In this document: positions 15,032-23,833 of the stretch, in pieces
Layout of the letters: each line of letters opens with the position of its first letter
Position numbering within the stretch: the first letter of the stretch is position 1
NCBI RefSeq assembly: GCF_011059105.1
Contig: NZ_JAALLS010000002.1
Coordinates: 186,001 to 250,000, forward strand
DNA length: 64,000 nt
From: Fodinibius halophilus
GTDB taxonomy: Bacteria > Bacteroidota > Rhodothermia > Balneolales > Balneolaceae
Reading direction: 5' to 3'
Notes under the pieces: generated by a model
Databases searched by the model: none
What the model was told of the DNA's origin: nothing
What the model saw: the letters and a program-made list of their open reading frames with translations, nothing else
Program-made: the position numbers and the translations under genes

Positions 15032-18000
15032 TTACTTATTAACTGCTTTTGGGGGAGCCCCTGAAAATTTCTCCTGCAGTTTCTGAAACAGGATAAAAAG
15101 TATGGGTACAACTAAAAGTCCTATAAACGTTCCAATAAACATGCCCCCCGCTGTTCCAATACCGATCGATTGGTTAGCATTAGCATTAATACCTGTGGCC
15201 AATGCCAGTGGAAGCAAACCGGCAATAAAAGCGAAGGAGGTCATTAATATTGGACGTAGACGAGCTTCGGCACCATTGATTGCTGCTTTGGCAATACTCA
15301 TTCCTTCTTCTCGGCGGCGTTGAAGAGCAAACTCAACAACCAGAATGGCGTTTTTAGCCAGAAGTCCCAATAGCATAATAGATGAGATTTGGAGATAAAT
15401 ATTGTTGGCAACGCCAAAAATATTTGCAAATATGAATGATCCGGCTAATCCAATAGGCAAAGGTAATATTACAGCCCAGGGCACAAGGTAACTTTCATAC
15501 TGTGCACTCAACAAGAAGTAGACAAAAATTAAACAGAGCGCAAAAATAAGAAGTTCTTGTCCGCTTGCTTTGCTTTCTTCGCGGGTTAATCCCGAGAATG
15601 CATAGGTATAGTCATCAGAAATCTGATTATCAAACACCTCTTTAATAGCATCTATAGCATCACCGGAGCTATAGCCCGGATTGGTTGCTCCTGTCAGCTG
15701 TACAGAATTAAAGAGATTAAAGCGAGAAACATTTTGCGGTCCATATACCCGTTTAAGTTCTACAAAGGAGCTGGCAGGAGCCATTTCACCATTGCTGTTG
15801 CGGATCGAAATGTTCTGCAGGCTTTCTTTTGAACCTCGTGATTGAGGAGTCCCTTGCAAATATACCCGGTAGAGCTTGCCAAATCGGTTGAAGTTAGATA
15901 TATAAAGACCTCCGTAATAGGCCTGCATAACGTTTAAGATCGATTTTGGGGAAACCCCAGCGCGTTGTGCTTTGGCTACATCAACATCTACCAGATATTG
16001 GGGGTAATTGGTGTTAAAATAAGAGGCGGCGTATTGTACTTCAGGTCTTTGAAAAAGAGCTTGTTGAACTTTTTGACTGGTTTTAGCAAGCTGTTCCAGT
16101 TCACCACTGCTAAGGTCTTGTACATTAACGGTAAAGCCGCTTGTATTGCCAAAGCCGGAAATTACAGGAGGAGAGAAGAATGTTATGTTTGCATCTTTAA
16201 TACGAGCCGTTTTTTTACGGAGCTCTCCGATTACCTCTTTCACACTTCGGTTACGGGTATTCCAATGATTGAGTTTGCCAACAAGGAAACCATACTGGCT
16301 GCCGGACCCACTGATAATTCCGAATCCCGAGATGGCCAGTCGGGAATCTATGATATCCATGTCGGCCATAATGCCATCTACTTCTTCCATAACTTCTTTA
16401 GTACGTTCCAGTGAAGCGGAAGCTGGGAGGCTAATGTTGGCGAAGAAGGTACCTTGATCTTCATCAGGTACAAAGCCTGAAGGAGTAGTTTGGAATAGAT
16501 ACCCAAATAATACAATAGAGCCAATGACAATAGCTACGGCTGCCCATGCATTGCGAGTAAAGTATCCCAAAATTTTCTTATATCGATATTTGCCTATATC
16601 AAAAGCAGTATTAAATGCGATGGCAAATCGATCGGTAAGTGATTTCTTTTCTCCAATTTCTTTATGTTCCGGTTTTAATACCAAAGCACATAGGGCAGGG
16701 CTCAGTGTTAAAGCATTAACAGCTGAAATGATAATTGCTGTAGCCAGCGTAATGCCAAATTGTTGAAAAAATACCCCTGTAGAACCGGTAATAAAGCTTA
16801 CGGGTACAAATATTGCCGACATTACAAGGGTGATAGAAACGATAGCCCCGGCTATCTCATTCATGCCCTCAATTGCTGCCTCTGTTCCCGACTCAGCCCC
16901 TTCTTCTAGCTTAGCGTGAATAATTTCAACTACAATGATAGCATCATCCACAACAATTCCAATGGCAAGAACAAGGGCAAAGAGCGTAAGCAGGTTGATG
17001 CTGTAACCAAAAATATTTAGGAAGAAAAATGTACCAATAATTGATACCGGTACAGCAATAGCCGGTATAAGGGTAGAGCGCCAATCCTGCAAAAAGACAA
17101 ATACCACAATAAATACTAAGATAAATGCCTCAAGAAAGGTTATGTATACTTTATCAATAGAGGCTGTTAAAAAGCTGTTAGCATCAAAAACTGTGGTATA
17201 TTCTATGTCATTGGGGAATGATTGGGAAGCAGCTTCGATCTCCTTTTTAACATCTTGAACGACTTCTTGGGCATTAGCGCCAGCCGTTTGAGAAACGAAC
17301 ATTCCAACACTGGGACCACCGTTAGCCGTACTGTGTACCCGGTATGTTTGAGATCCAAGCTGAATATTTGCCACGTCTTTTAATCGCAGCATGTCGGCAT
17401 TTTCAGTGCCTTCCCGTATAATAATATCTTCATACTCCGGAACTTTAGAGAGGCGGCCTTTATATTTCATAGTAAACTGCATTGCCTGTCCGCTGTTTTG
17501 TCCAATAGCGCCTGGTGCTGCAACAAAACTTTGCTCGTTCAGGGCCCTGATAACATCATTGGGCACTAAGTTGTAGGAAGCCATAGCATCTGGCTGCAAC
17601 CAGATACGCATAGCATAAGTGTTAGCCCCAAAGGCATCAGCAGTACCTACACCGTTTACACGTTGTAAACGCGGAATCAGATTAATGCGAGCATAGTTTT
17701 CCAGAAAGGTGCCGTCATGGCTGCCGTTGGGACTGTAAAGGGTAAAAATTAAAAGCCGACTTGTTTGCTGCTTTTGGGTAGTCACTCCCGTTTGGGTTAC
17801 CTCTTGTGGTAAAAAGCTGGATGCTTGGGCAACTCTGTTTTGAACGTTAACAGCAGCAATATCAGGATCAGTACCCAACTCGAAAAATACTTGTATCTGT
17901 GCTCGACCATTATTGCTTGCTGTTGAAGTCATGTAGGTCATGCCTTCAACGCCATTAATTTGCTCTTCAATAGGGGCTACAACACTATTGAGTACAGTTT

Positions 18001-18163
18001 CAGCATTAGCTCCCGGGTAGGAAGCCGAAACTTCAATAGTTGGCGGAGCAATTTTAGGATATAAAGAAACGGGTAAGGCATAATATCCTAAAATACCCAA
18101 GATGACAATAATAATAGATATGACAGTTGATAAAACCGGTCGTTTAATGAAGCGTTGTATCAT
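15032..18163 (-). CDS. RND multidrug efflux permease (AcrB/MexB, HAE1 family)
   Basis: A 1043-residue inner-membrane proton-driven pump, full family length. N-terminus MIQRFIKRPVLSTVISI and early motifs ALPVSLYPKIAPPTIEVSASYPGA are diagnostic of HAE1 pumps. The proton-relay Asp pair is present in TM4 (GIVVDDAIIVVE), and TM10-11 contain LLAKNAILVVEFA. Two large periplasmic porter loops are intact. It exports hydrophobic or amphiphilic compounds through the OMF at 13541 with the adaptor at 18230. Substrate not predictable. The operon order is marR-adaptor-pump-OMF. Confidence 0.97.
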   Translation of the reverse strand: MIQRFIKRPVLSTVISIIIVILGILGYYALPVSLYPKIAPPTIEVSASYPGANAETVLNSVVAPIEEQINGVEGMTYMTSTASNNGRAQIQVFFELGTDPDIAAVNVQNRVAQASSFLPQEVTQTGVTTQKQQTSRLLIFTLYSPNGSHDGTFLENYARINLIPRLQRVNGVGTADAFGANTYAMRIWLQPDAMASYNLVPNDVIRALNEQSFVAAPGAIGQNSGQAMQFTMKYKGRLSKVPEYEDIIIREGTENADMLRLKDVANIQLGSQTYRVHSTANGGPSVGMFVSQTAGANAQEVVQDVKKEIEAASQSFPNDIEYTTVFDANSFLTASIDKVYITFLEAFILVFIVVFVFLQDWRSTLIPAIAVPVSIIGTFFFLNIFGYSINLLTLFALVLAIGIVVDDAIIVVEIIHAKLEEGAESGTEAAIEGMNEIAGAIVSITLVMSAIFVPVSFITGSTGVFFQQFGITLATAIIISAVNALTLSPALCALVLKPEHKEIGEKKSLTDRFAIAFNTAFDIGKYRYKKILGYFTRNAWAAVAIVIGSIVLFGYLFQTTPSGFVPDEDQGTFFANISLPASASLERTKEVMEEVDGIMADMDIIDSRLAISGFGIISGSGSQYGFLVGKLNHWNTRNRSVKEVIGELRKKTARIKDANITFFSPPVISGFGNTSGFTVNVQDLSSGELEQLAKTSQKVQQALFQRPEVQYAASYFNTNYPQYLVDVDVAKAQRAGVSPKSILNVMQAYYGGLYISNFNRFGKLYRVYLQGTPQSRGSKESLQNISIRNSNGEMAPASSFVELKRVYGPQNVSRFNLFNSVQLTGATNPGYSSGDAIDAIKEVFDNQISDDYTYAFSGLTREESKASGQELLIFALCLIFVYFLLSAQYESYLVPWAVILPLPIGLAGSFIFANIFGVANNIYLQISSIMLLGLLAKNAILVVEFALQRRREEGMSIAKAAINGAEARLRPILMTSFAFIAGLLPLALATGINANANQSIGIGTAGGMFIGTFIGLLVVPILFILFQKLQEKFSGAPPKAVNK

Positions 18164-18229
18164 TGTTGCTAGTTTAAAAAACTTGTGGTTGCCTATAGAG
18201 GAATCTTGTGAAACGTATAATGACAGCTT

Positions 18230-19411
18230 TTAATTGGATAATGTGTTATACAAACTGTCGCTGTTTATTGATTGTGGCCGAATAGAGACTCCTTTACGTA
18301 GACTACCTAAGCCACCGGTAATAATTTTATCTCCGGGTGTTAGCCCTTCTTTGATTACAAAAAGCTGTTTTGTAGAAAGTTTGAGAGGATGAACCTCGGT
18401 ACTTTGTACTGTATTATCGTCACTCACGGTATAAACAAATACCTTATTTTGTACTTCGTAGGTAGCTTTTTTGGGGATTACCATAGCTGAATCTTTTTGA
18501 AATGGTATTTCAATATTCCCACTACCGCCACTTCGTAATATTTTTTTAGGATTTGGAAACTGGGCACGGAAAGATGCTGATCCTGTCTGGGTGTTAATTA
18601 ATCCGCTAGCCAATCGAAGAGTTCCGTTATGTTCGTATGTGGTGTTGTCGGCAAGTATAAGTCGCACGCCCGGCATGCTCTGGATGCGCTCGTGAAGTGA
18701 ATGCGATTCCATTTCTGAGATGTTATTTTTTGTCATCTCCAATAGTTCACGTTCGCTCATCGAGAAGTAAGCATACACCTCGGAAATATCAGAAATTTTG
18801 GTTAACGGTTTTTGAATACTACTGTGTACAAGACTTCCGATACGATATGGAATCGTACCCATGACTCCATTGGCAGGGCTCTTGATTACAGTATAGCCTA
18901 AGTTAATTCGGGCATTTTGTAGTGCAGATTTAGCTTGTGCTAAAGCCGCTTTTTTTGCCTTATAATTGTTTCTGGCTTTCTGTAGCTGATAAGTACTTAC
19001 AATATTTTTTTCAACTAGCTTAGTATATTGGTGGACTTTATCATTTGCAGTTTTAACAGCAGCTTTGGCAGCTTGTACATTCGCTTCACCAGAGCGAACG
19101 TCTTGTTTGTATTGTTCGCTGTTTAATTTAAATAAGGGTTGTCCTTTCTTTACTGTATCCCCTTCATCCACTAGGATTTCAACAATATATCCAGAGACAC
19201 GCGGTCTTATTTCCATTGTTTGTGTGCCTTCCAGTGTAGCAGGATAACTGCTGGTTAACTCAATAGATCGGGGTTGCAACTCAATGACAGGGTAAGATTG
19301 TGGTTGCTGATTCTTGCGTTGCTTTTGATTGTTGCTACCACAAGAGGACAAGACAATTGAGGTAGTAATAAAAACAAATAGTAAGAAATAAGTCCGATGC
19401 TTAACGTTCAT
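18230..19411 (-). CDS. RND periplasmic adaptor (membrane fusion) lipoprotein
   Basis: About 393 residues from the ATG at 19411, which puts a standard lipoprotein signal directly at the N-terminus (MNVKHRTYFLLFVF, lipobox LSSC); a TTG 33 bases upstream is less likely. The domain order is typical of MFPs: first half-lipoyl (MEIRPRVSGYIVEILVDEGDTVKKGQ), alpha-helical hairpin, second half-lipoyl (INLGYTVIKSPANGVMG), beta-barrel and C-terminal MP domain with GDKIITGGLGSLRKG. It links the pump at 15032 to the OMF. It lies 57 bp downstream of marR and is presumably under its control. Confidence 0.94.
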   Translation of the reverse strand: MNVKHRTYFLLFVFITTSIVLSSCGSNNQKQRKNQQPQSYPVIELQPRSIELTSSYPATLEGTQTMEIRPRVSGYIVEILVDEGDTVKKGQPLFKLNSEQYKQDVRSGEANVQAAKAAVKTANDKVHQYTKLVEKNIVSTYQLQKARNNYKAKKAALAQAKSALQNARINLGYTVIKSPANGVMGTIPYRIGSLVHSSIQKPLTKISDISEVYAYFSMSERELLEMTKNNISEMESHSLHERIQSMPGVRLILADNTTYEHNGTLRLASGLINTQTGSASFRAQFPNPKKILRSGGSGNIEIPFQKDSAMVIPKKATYEVQNKVFVYTVSDDNTVQSTEVHPLKLSTKQLFVIKEGLTPGDKIITGGLGSLRKGVSIRPQSINSDSLYNTLSN

Positions 19412-19468
19412 CTGATAATTGATTTTAGGTATACTAATATTCAAAATATTTTAAAGTAGTTGATTGGT

Positions 19469-19924
19469 TCAACAATTTGCTAATTCGAGGGCTTCTTCGT
19501 AGATATCTGAAAAAAAATTGTTGAGATATTTCATTTTTTCCTCAGGAATATCTTGCCAGAGTTCGTTGTTTACTTCTTGGGCAATTTTACGGGCCTGTTC
19601 CAACATGTTTAGGCCTTTTCTGGTAACAAGTAATATTTTTCTTCTTTGATCGTCGGGATCTTTTGCTCGGGCTAAAAAGTGCTTGTTTTCAAGTTTTGTT
19701 ATGTGTCGTACCACGGCAGAGTTGTCACGATCAAGGATCTCAGCTAATTCCTTTAATATTAAACTCTCATCATTTTCTATAATGTTGAGGATAAAATATT
19801 GCTCTATTGTCAATGCAATATCTTCTTCTTGAAATCTCTTTTTCAGTACCCTGACAATGCCTTTTATGGCAAAGCCCATTTTGCAACCTAAAGTGCAACA
19901 ACACAACTGTTGTTTTAATTTCAT
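19469..19924 (-). CDS. MarR-family regulator of the efflux operon (copy 2)
   Basis: A 151-residue MarR regulator, nearly colinear with the protein at 12786. HTH region LILKELAEILDRDNSAVVRHITKLE; wing RAKDPDDQRRKILLVTRKG. The N-terminus has four cysteines (Cys8, 9, 10 and 14: CCCTLGC) and the C-terminus ends in Cys151. It is the first gene of the efflux operon, so local repression relieved by ligand or thiol oxidation is likely (inference from family). A dyad operator candidate lies 45 bp upstream. Confidence 0.92.
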   Translation of the reverse strand: MKLKQQLCCCTLGCKMGFAIKGIVRVLKKRFQEEDIALTIEQYFILNIIENDESLILKELAEILDRDNSAVVRHITKLENKHFLARAKDPDDQRRKILLVTRKGLNMLEQARKIAQEVNNELWQDIPEEKMKYLNNFFSDIYEEALELANC

Positions 19925-19960
19925 ATATAATAACGTTAAAATTAGAATAGGTAAAGAAAA

Positions 19961-19991
19961 GGCAACTAGTTGACATGTGCAACTAGTTGCC
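19961..19991. promoter_or_regulatory. Candidate MarR operator of efflux operon
   Basis: A 31-bp imperfect dyad: GGCAACTAGTTG, then ACATGT, then GCAACTAGTTGCC. Its core GTTGACATGTGCAAC (19969-19983) matches the GTTG-N7-CAAC site upstream of the other marR copy at almost the same distance from the ATG. Confidence 0.65.
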
Positions 19992-20082
19992 TGGGTATTA
20001 AGAATAAATGATTCTTTTTTACATTTTTTTGCCTATCAATGGTTTTTGGTTAGATAAACCTTATCAAGATTATCGAGGAGAT

Positions 20083-20817
20083 TTAAAGGGATTGTAATAA
20101 ATCTACTTTCTTTTTAAAATCTTTAAAGTGTGAGCCTTGCCAATAAACTTTTTGACACTCTTGGCACTGGTAAAATAGTGAGTGTTTTTGTTGTACCTTA
20201 GGCGGTACTTTTTCTTGTACCTCTGCAAGAGCTACTCTGACGAGTCTGCCATTACATTCCATACATCGATTAAAAGGATTTATATTTTTAGATAGTTCAA
20301 ACCGATTAAAAAGTTCCCGTAGCTGTTTGTCAGGATCAGTATTTCGAACCCAATACCCCTGTTGGGTATCACCATGACGTAAGAGGCCAATATTCCGTGT
20401 CAGGATCATTCTGTTTTCTGCATTCGAAATATGGATTATATCTTGCTCTGTAAAATTAGGATTGAGTATAGCATTAAAGCCGAATAAGCGAAGCTTCTTA
20501 GTTAGTTTTCCAAGATGAATATCCAGTATGAATTTTTCAGGGCTAATAAATTCGGATGATAAATTTGATTTTGAGATCTCCTCGAACGGGTAGGCTGTAA
20601 TTTCCTCGCCACCGGTAAGGTTATATGTCAGGCTTTTGCGTTCTCCATTTATTTTAAGCCCAAATATTGCTGTATGTGGTATCCCTTGCGCTTCTATAAG
20701 GTCTTTAACTGCCGGGGTACCCTTAAATGAGACGCTTAGTAAAGAGATGTCATTACTGGATTTTTTAATAAAATCTTTTAGCGATGCTACCGGTCGCAAA
20801 GTTGCCTGTTTTGTCAT
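20083..20817 (-). CDS. Mut7-C RNase-domain protein with N-terminal ubiquitin-like domain
   Basis: A 244-residue protein. Residues about 1-90 resemble the ubiquitin-fold (ThiS/MoaD-like) domain that precedes Mut7-C in many bacteria. The Mut7-C part (about 95-230) shows the PIN-like start FILDIHLGKLTKKLRLFGFNA, the central RMILTRNIGLLR and a C-terminal zinc ribbon with CMECNGRL and CQECQKVYW. By family it is a predicted RNase of the PIN fold; no biochemical role is established for the bacterial form. Solitary gene between the efflux operon and a divergent alpha-oxoamine synthase. Confidence 0.88.
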   Translation of the reverse strand: MTKQATLRPVASLKDFIKKSSNDISLLSVSFKGTPAVKDLIEAQGIPHTAIFGLKINGERKSLTYNLTGGEEITAYPFEEISKSNLSSEFISPEKFILDIHLGKLTKKLRLFGFNAILNPNFTEQDIIHISNAENRMILTRNIGLLRHGDTQQGYWVRNTDPDKQLRELFNRFELSKNINPFNRCMECNGRLVRVALAEVQEKVPPKVQQKHSLFYQCQECQKVYWQGSHFKDFKKKVDLLQSL

Positions 20818-21063
20818 TTTATTCTTTATTAGGTTAAAACATTTTGAACCCTTAATATTGAAGTTGCCAGAAAGTTTTGGGATGACAGGTTTAAAAGTAT
20901 CTTAACTTTAATAAAATTAGGCATTTACCTGGCTTTTTTGAAGCTTCTTCCATTTTTGACAATAAGGTATTTTTCATTACCTTTTTTAAATGTTTTTACA
21001 GCCCGCATATTATAGGTTGGCAAAAATAATCTACACTTAACCAAAGATATAGTTCAGCAGTTT

Positions 21064-22299
21064 ATGGATTTATTTGATAAGCTTGAGGGCAGACCGAGCC
21101 CATTGGGTGAATTTACCTCAGACGGATATGGATACTACACCTATCCTAAACTTGAAGGACCTTTAGGTCCCGTCATGAAGTTTAATGACGAAGATGTAAT
21201 CGTTTGGAGCATCAACGATTACCTGGGAGTTGGTAGTAATGATGAGGTAAAAGACTATGATGCCGAAATAGCACAAGACAATAGCCTTAGCAGTCCTATG
21301 GGTGCAAGGCTAATGACCGGAAATTCAACTGAGCACGAAAAACTAGAAGAAGAGCTCGCAGATTTTGTTCATAAAGATGATGCATTTTTGTTGAATTATG
21401 GATATCAGGGAATTATGAGTGTGATTCATGCCCTGGTTGATCGTAAAGATGTATTAATATACGATGAGCTGAGCCATGCTTGTATCGTAGACGGTAAGCA
21501 GCTGGCTATGGCAGAAAAATATGTTTTCAAGCACAACGATATAGAAAGTTTTGAAAAACAGTTGGAACGTGCACATCGGAAAAAAAACGATGATGGGGCT
21601 GTTCTGGTAGTTACTGAAGGGGCTTTTGGGATGACCGGAGATCTCGGCATTCTGAATGAGATGATTGCCCTTAAAGAAAAGTATCCATTCCGTCTGCTTG
21701 TTGATGATGCACATGGGGTTGGAACAATGGGTGAGGATGGTTCCGGAACGGGAACACACCTGGGATGCCAAGATGGTATTGATATCTATTTCGGTACTTT
21801 TGCTAAGGCATTTGCTCTTATCGGTGCTTTTGTTGCTACTGATGAACGGGTGGTTGAATTTTTGAAAGCGAACGTACGAAGCCAGATTTTTGCAAAATCA
21901 GTGCCTATGCCAATTGTGAAGTCTGCTCGTAAGCGTCTTCAAATGATTAAAGATAATCCTGAATGGCGTGAGAAGCTTTGGGAGAATACAAATATGTTGC
22001 GCGGCGGTCTTCGTGATATGGGATACAACGTGTTGCCTGCAGAATGTCCGGTAACACCCGTTCTTACAAAGGGAAGTACTGATCTTTGCCAAACTATTAT
22101 GCGTAAGCTTCGAGAAGAGCATGGCGTATTTGTGAGTGGTGTAGCATATCCTGTTGTACCCAAAGGAACGGTGCTCATTCGATTGATCCCAACAGCGGCT
22201 CATACCAAAGAACAGATCCAGAAAACATTGGATGGGTTCGAAGCTATTAAAGAAGTGGTTTTCGCAGAGGCTAAAAAGCAACAGAAGATGACTGCCTAG
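21064..22299 (+). CDS. Alpha-oxoamine synthase family PLP enzyme (SPT/KBL-like)
   Basis: A 411-residue fold-type I PLP enzyme. PLP-site features: SHACIVDG, the Asp of DDAHGVGTMG, and Schiff-base Lys248 in FGTFAKAFALIGAF. N-terminal NDYLGVG and MGARLMTGNSTEHEKLEEELADF match the alpha-oxoamine synthase group, which condenses an amino acid with an acyl-CoA or acyl-ACP (serine palmitoyltransferase, 2-amino-3-ketobutyrate ligase, cysteate acyltransferase). The Bacteroidota branch it resembles is linked to sphingolipid or sulfonolipid base synthesis, but the substrate cannot be fixed from sequence. Monocistronic, with its own terminator. Confidence 0.88.
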   Translation: MDLFDKLEGRPSPLGEFTSDGYGYYTYPKLEGPLGPVMKFNDEDVIVWSINDYLGVGSNDEVKDYDAEIAQDNSLSSPMGARLMTGNSTEHEKLEEELADFVHKDDAFLLNYGYQGIMSVIHALVDRKDVLIYDELSHACIVDGKQLAMAEKYVFKHNDIESFEKQLERAHRKKNDDGAVLVVTEGAFGMTGDLGILNEMIALKEKYPFRLLVDDAHGVGTMGEDGSGTGTHLGCQDGIDIYFGTFAKAFALIGAFVATDERVVEFLKANVRSQIFAKSVPMPIVKSARKRLQMIKDNPEWREKLWENTNMLRGGLRDMGYNVLPAECPVTPVLTKGSTDLCQTIMRKLREEHGVFVSGVAYPVVPKGTVLIRLIPTAAHTKEQIQKTLDGFEAIKEVVFAEAKKQQKMTA

Positions 22300-22325
22300 A
22301 AAACCGGTAATTTAATTTATATAGA

Positions 22326-22356
22326 AAAAGCCCCGATTTATCATCGGGGCTTTTTT
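22326..22356. terminator. Bidirectional terminator
   Basis: AAAAGCCCCGAT and ATCGGGGCTTTT with a 6-nt loop and T-run, between the convergent PLP enzyme and DEAD-box-like genes. Confidence 0.88.
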
Positions 22357-22376
22357 CTTTTAAAAGTGATGTAATA

Positions 22377-23744
22377 TTAAGAGAAGAGCTCTTTTATGAG
22401 GCCAATAACACCGGACTTTTGGTCTTTCTTGGCTTGCCCTTTACGTCCACCGCTTAGTTTATCATAGCTGGGACGCGGGAGTTCAAGATCGTCTTTCTTC
22501 TTTTTCTTTCGTTTGTTGCGTCCGTTATTGTGGCGTTTCTTCTTTTTATGTTTTGACTTCTTTTTACCCTTCTTCTTTTTCTTCTTTCGCTCCTTAAGCT
22601 TTTCTTTAACTTTTTTGGGTAGATTAAGCTCTTTTGGCGCTTGTTTTAATGTGCTTTCAAGTTCATTTATGTCACTACGATCTTGTTTCGAAACCAAAGA
22701 AACGACGCGTGAGGCCTTGCCGGAACCGACCAAATCAGCTCTGTATCTATATTCATCGGGGTTGGCAGGAACATCATAATTTATAACCTGGGTAACGCGT
22801 TGTATATCGAGTTCTGCAGCAGGAATGTCAGCCACTAAAAGATACTGTACATCGCCATTGGTAAAATTAGCAAACCGCTGGGCTCGCTTTTCATCAGAAA
22901 GCTTACCGTGTAGGCTGGTAGCCTTTAGGTTTTGTTTGCGTAGGGTACGGTACAAACGATCAGTGCCCCGTTTAGAGGCGGTAAAGATTACGCAATTATC
23001 AGTGGGCGTTTCCTCAATATGGGCCATTAATGTAGTAATCTTCATACGATTAGGAACATAAATGTAGCCATGGGAGAGATTGCTGTCCACCTTTGGAGGC
23101 TCTGAAAGCATTTTCGTAGATGAATCCAGCCCAATAACTTCAGGGTCTTCGAGGTAATGCTTTGCAAATTTCTTAACCTCATCATTCATCTCACCGGTAT
23201 AAATGATGGTTTGGTGTTCGTTGAGCACCCGTCGTAAAATGCCCTTCAACTTCGATTGTAATCCCAGTTCCACCATGGAATCGGTAGCATCAATTACCAC
23301 TAATTTCACATCGCGAAATACAAATCGAAGCTTTTTAGTGATATCAGCAAGCGGACCGGGGTTACCGGTAATAACTTGGACACTACTTTTTAGGGCCTCT
23401 TCCTGTTCTTCCGGTTCGGTATCCATATCCACAGAAGCACTTTCAATCTGCGCATGATATCCCATGGCCCAAACAAGCTCATCTATTTGTTGAGACTCTT
23501 CGGGATTAGGGGTCAATACCAGCACAGAAGCACTTTCTTTTTCTTCCCTGTCATCAATCATTTCTAAAGCAGGGATAACAAAAGAAGCAATTTTATCACT
23601 TCCGGGTTCGGCTTTAACCAATGCATCTTTCCCTTCCAACACCGCAGGAAGGACCTCTTCTTGGAGTTCAGTAAGTTCAGTGTAGTTTACATCTGCGAGC
23701 CCACTCATGATATCGGGGCCCAGGTCTATTTCTTCAAACTTCAA
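22377..23744 (-). CDS. DEAD-box helicase-like protein with degenerate ATPase motifs
   Basis: A 455-residue protein with the two-domain DEAD-box layout: Q-motif region (KFEEIDLGPDIMSGL...LQEEVLP), domain 1, domain 2 starting near 225 (VIFTASKRGTDRLYRTL; SLHGKLSDEKR) and a Lys-rich tail (about 378-430). The start is a TTG at 23744; the first ATG (codon 13) would cut the Q-motif. The catalytic motifs are altered: Walker A is EPGSDKIAS (residues 46-54) instead of TGSGKT, DEAD is DATD (152-155), SAT is TGE (183-185), and motif VI HRxGRxGR is YRADLVGS (334-341). It therefore probably does not hydrolyse ATP like its relatives; an RNA-binding or ribosome-associated scaffold role is an inference. The frame is intact and codon usage looks ordinary, arguing against a pseudogene. 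Confidence 0.85.
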   Translation of the reverse strand: MKFEEIDLGPDIMSGLADVNYTELTELQEEVLPAVLEGKDALVKAEPGSDKIASFVIPALEMIDDREEKESASVLVLTPNPEESQQIDELVWAMGYHAQIESASVDMDTEPEEQEEALKSSVQVITGNPGPLADITKKLRFVFRDVKLVVIDATDSMVELGLQSKLKGILRRVLNEHQTIIYTGEMNDEVKKFAKHYLEDPEVIGLDSSTKMLSEPPKVDSNLSHGYIYVPNRMKITTLMAHIEETPTDNCVIFTASKRGTDRLYRTLRKQNLKATSLHGKLSDEKRAQRFANFTNGDVQYLLVADIPAAELDIQRVTQVINYDVPANPDEYRYRADLVGSGKASRVVSLVSKQDRSDINELESTLKQAPKELNLPKKVKEKLKERKKKKKKGKKKSKHKKKKRHNNGRNKRKKKKKDDLELPRPSYDKLSGGRKGQAKKDQKSGVIGLIKELFS

Positions 23745-23833
23745 CGTTCTAACCTTTCATTTAGTTAATGTTTGTTCATCATGCACTGCTTCAAAATCAA
23801 GCAATGCTCATAAGGTACCTGAATATACAAAAC

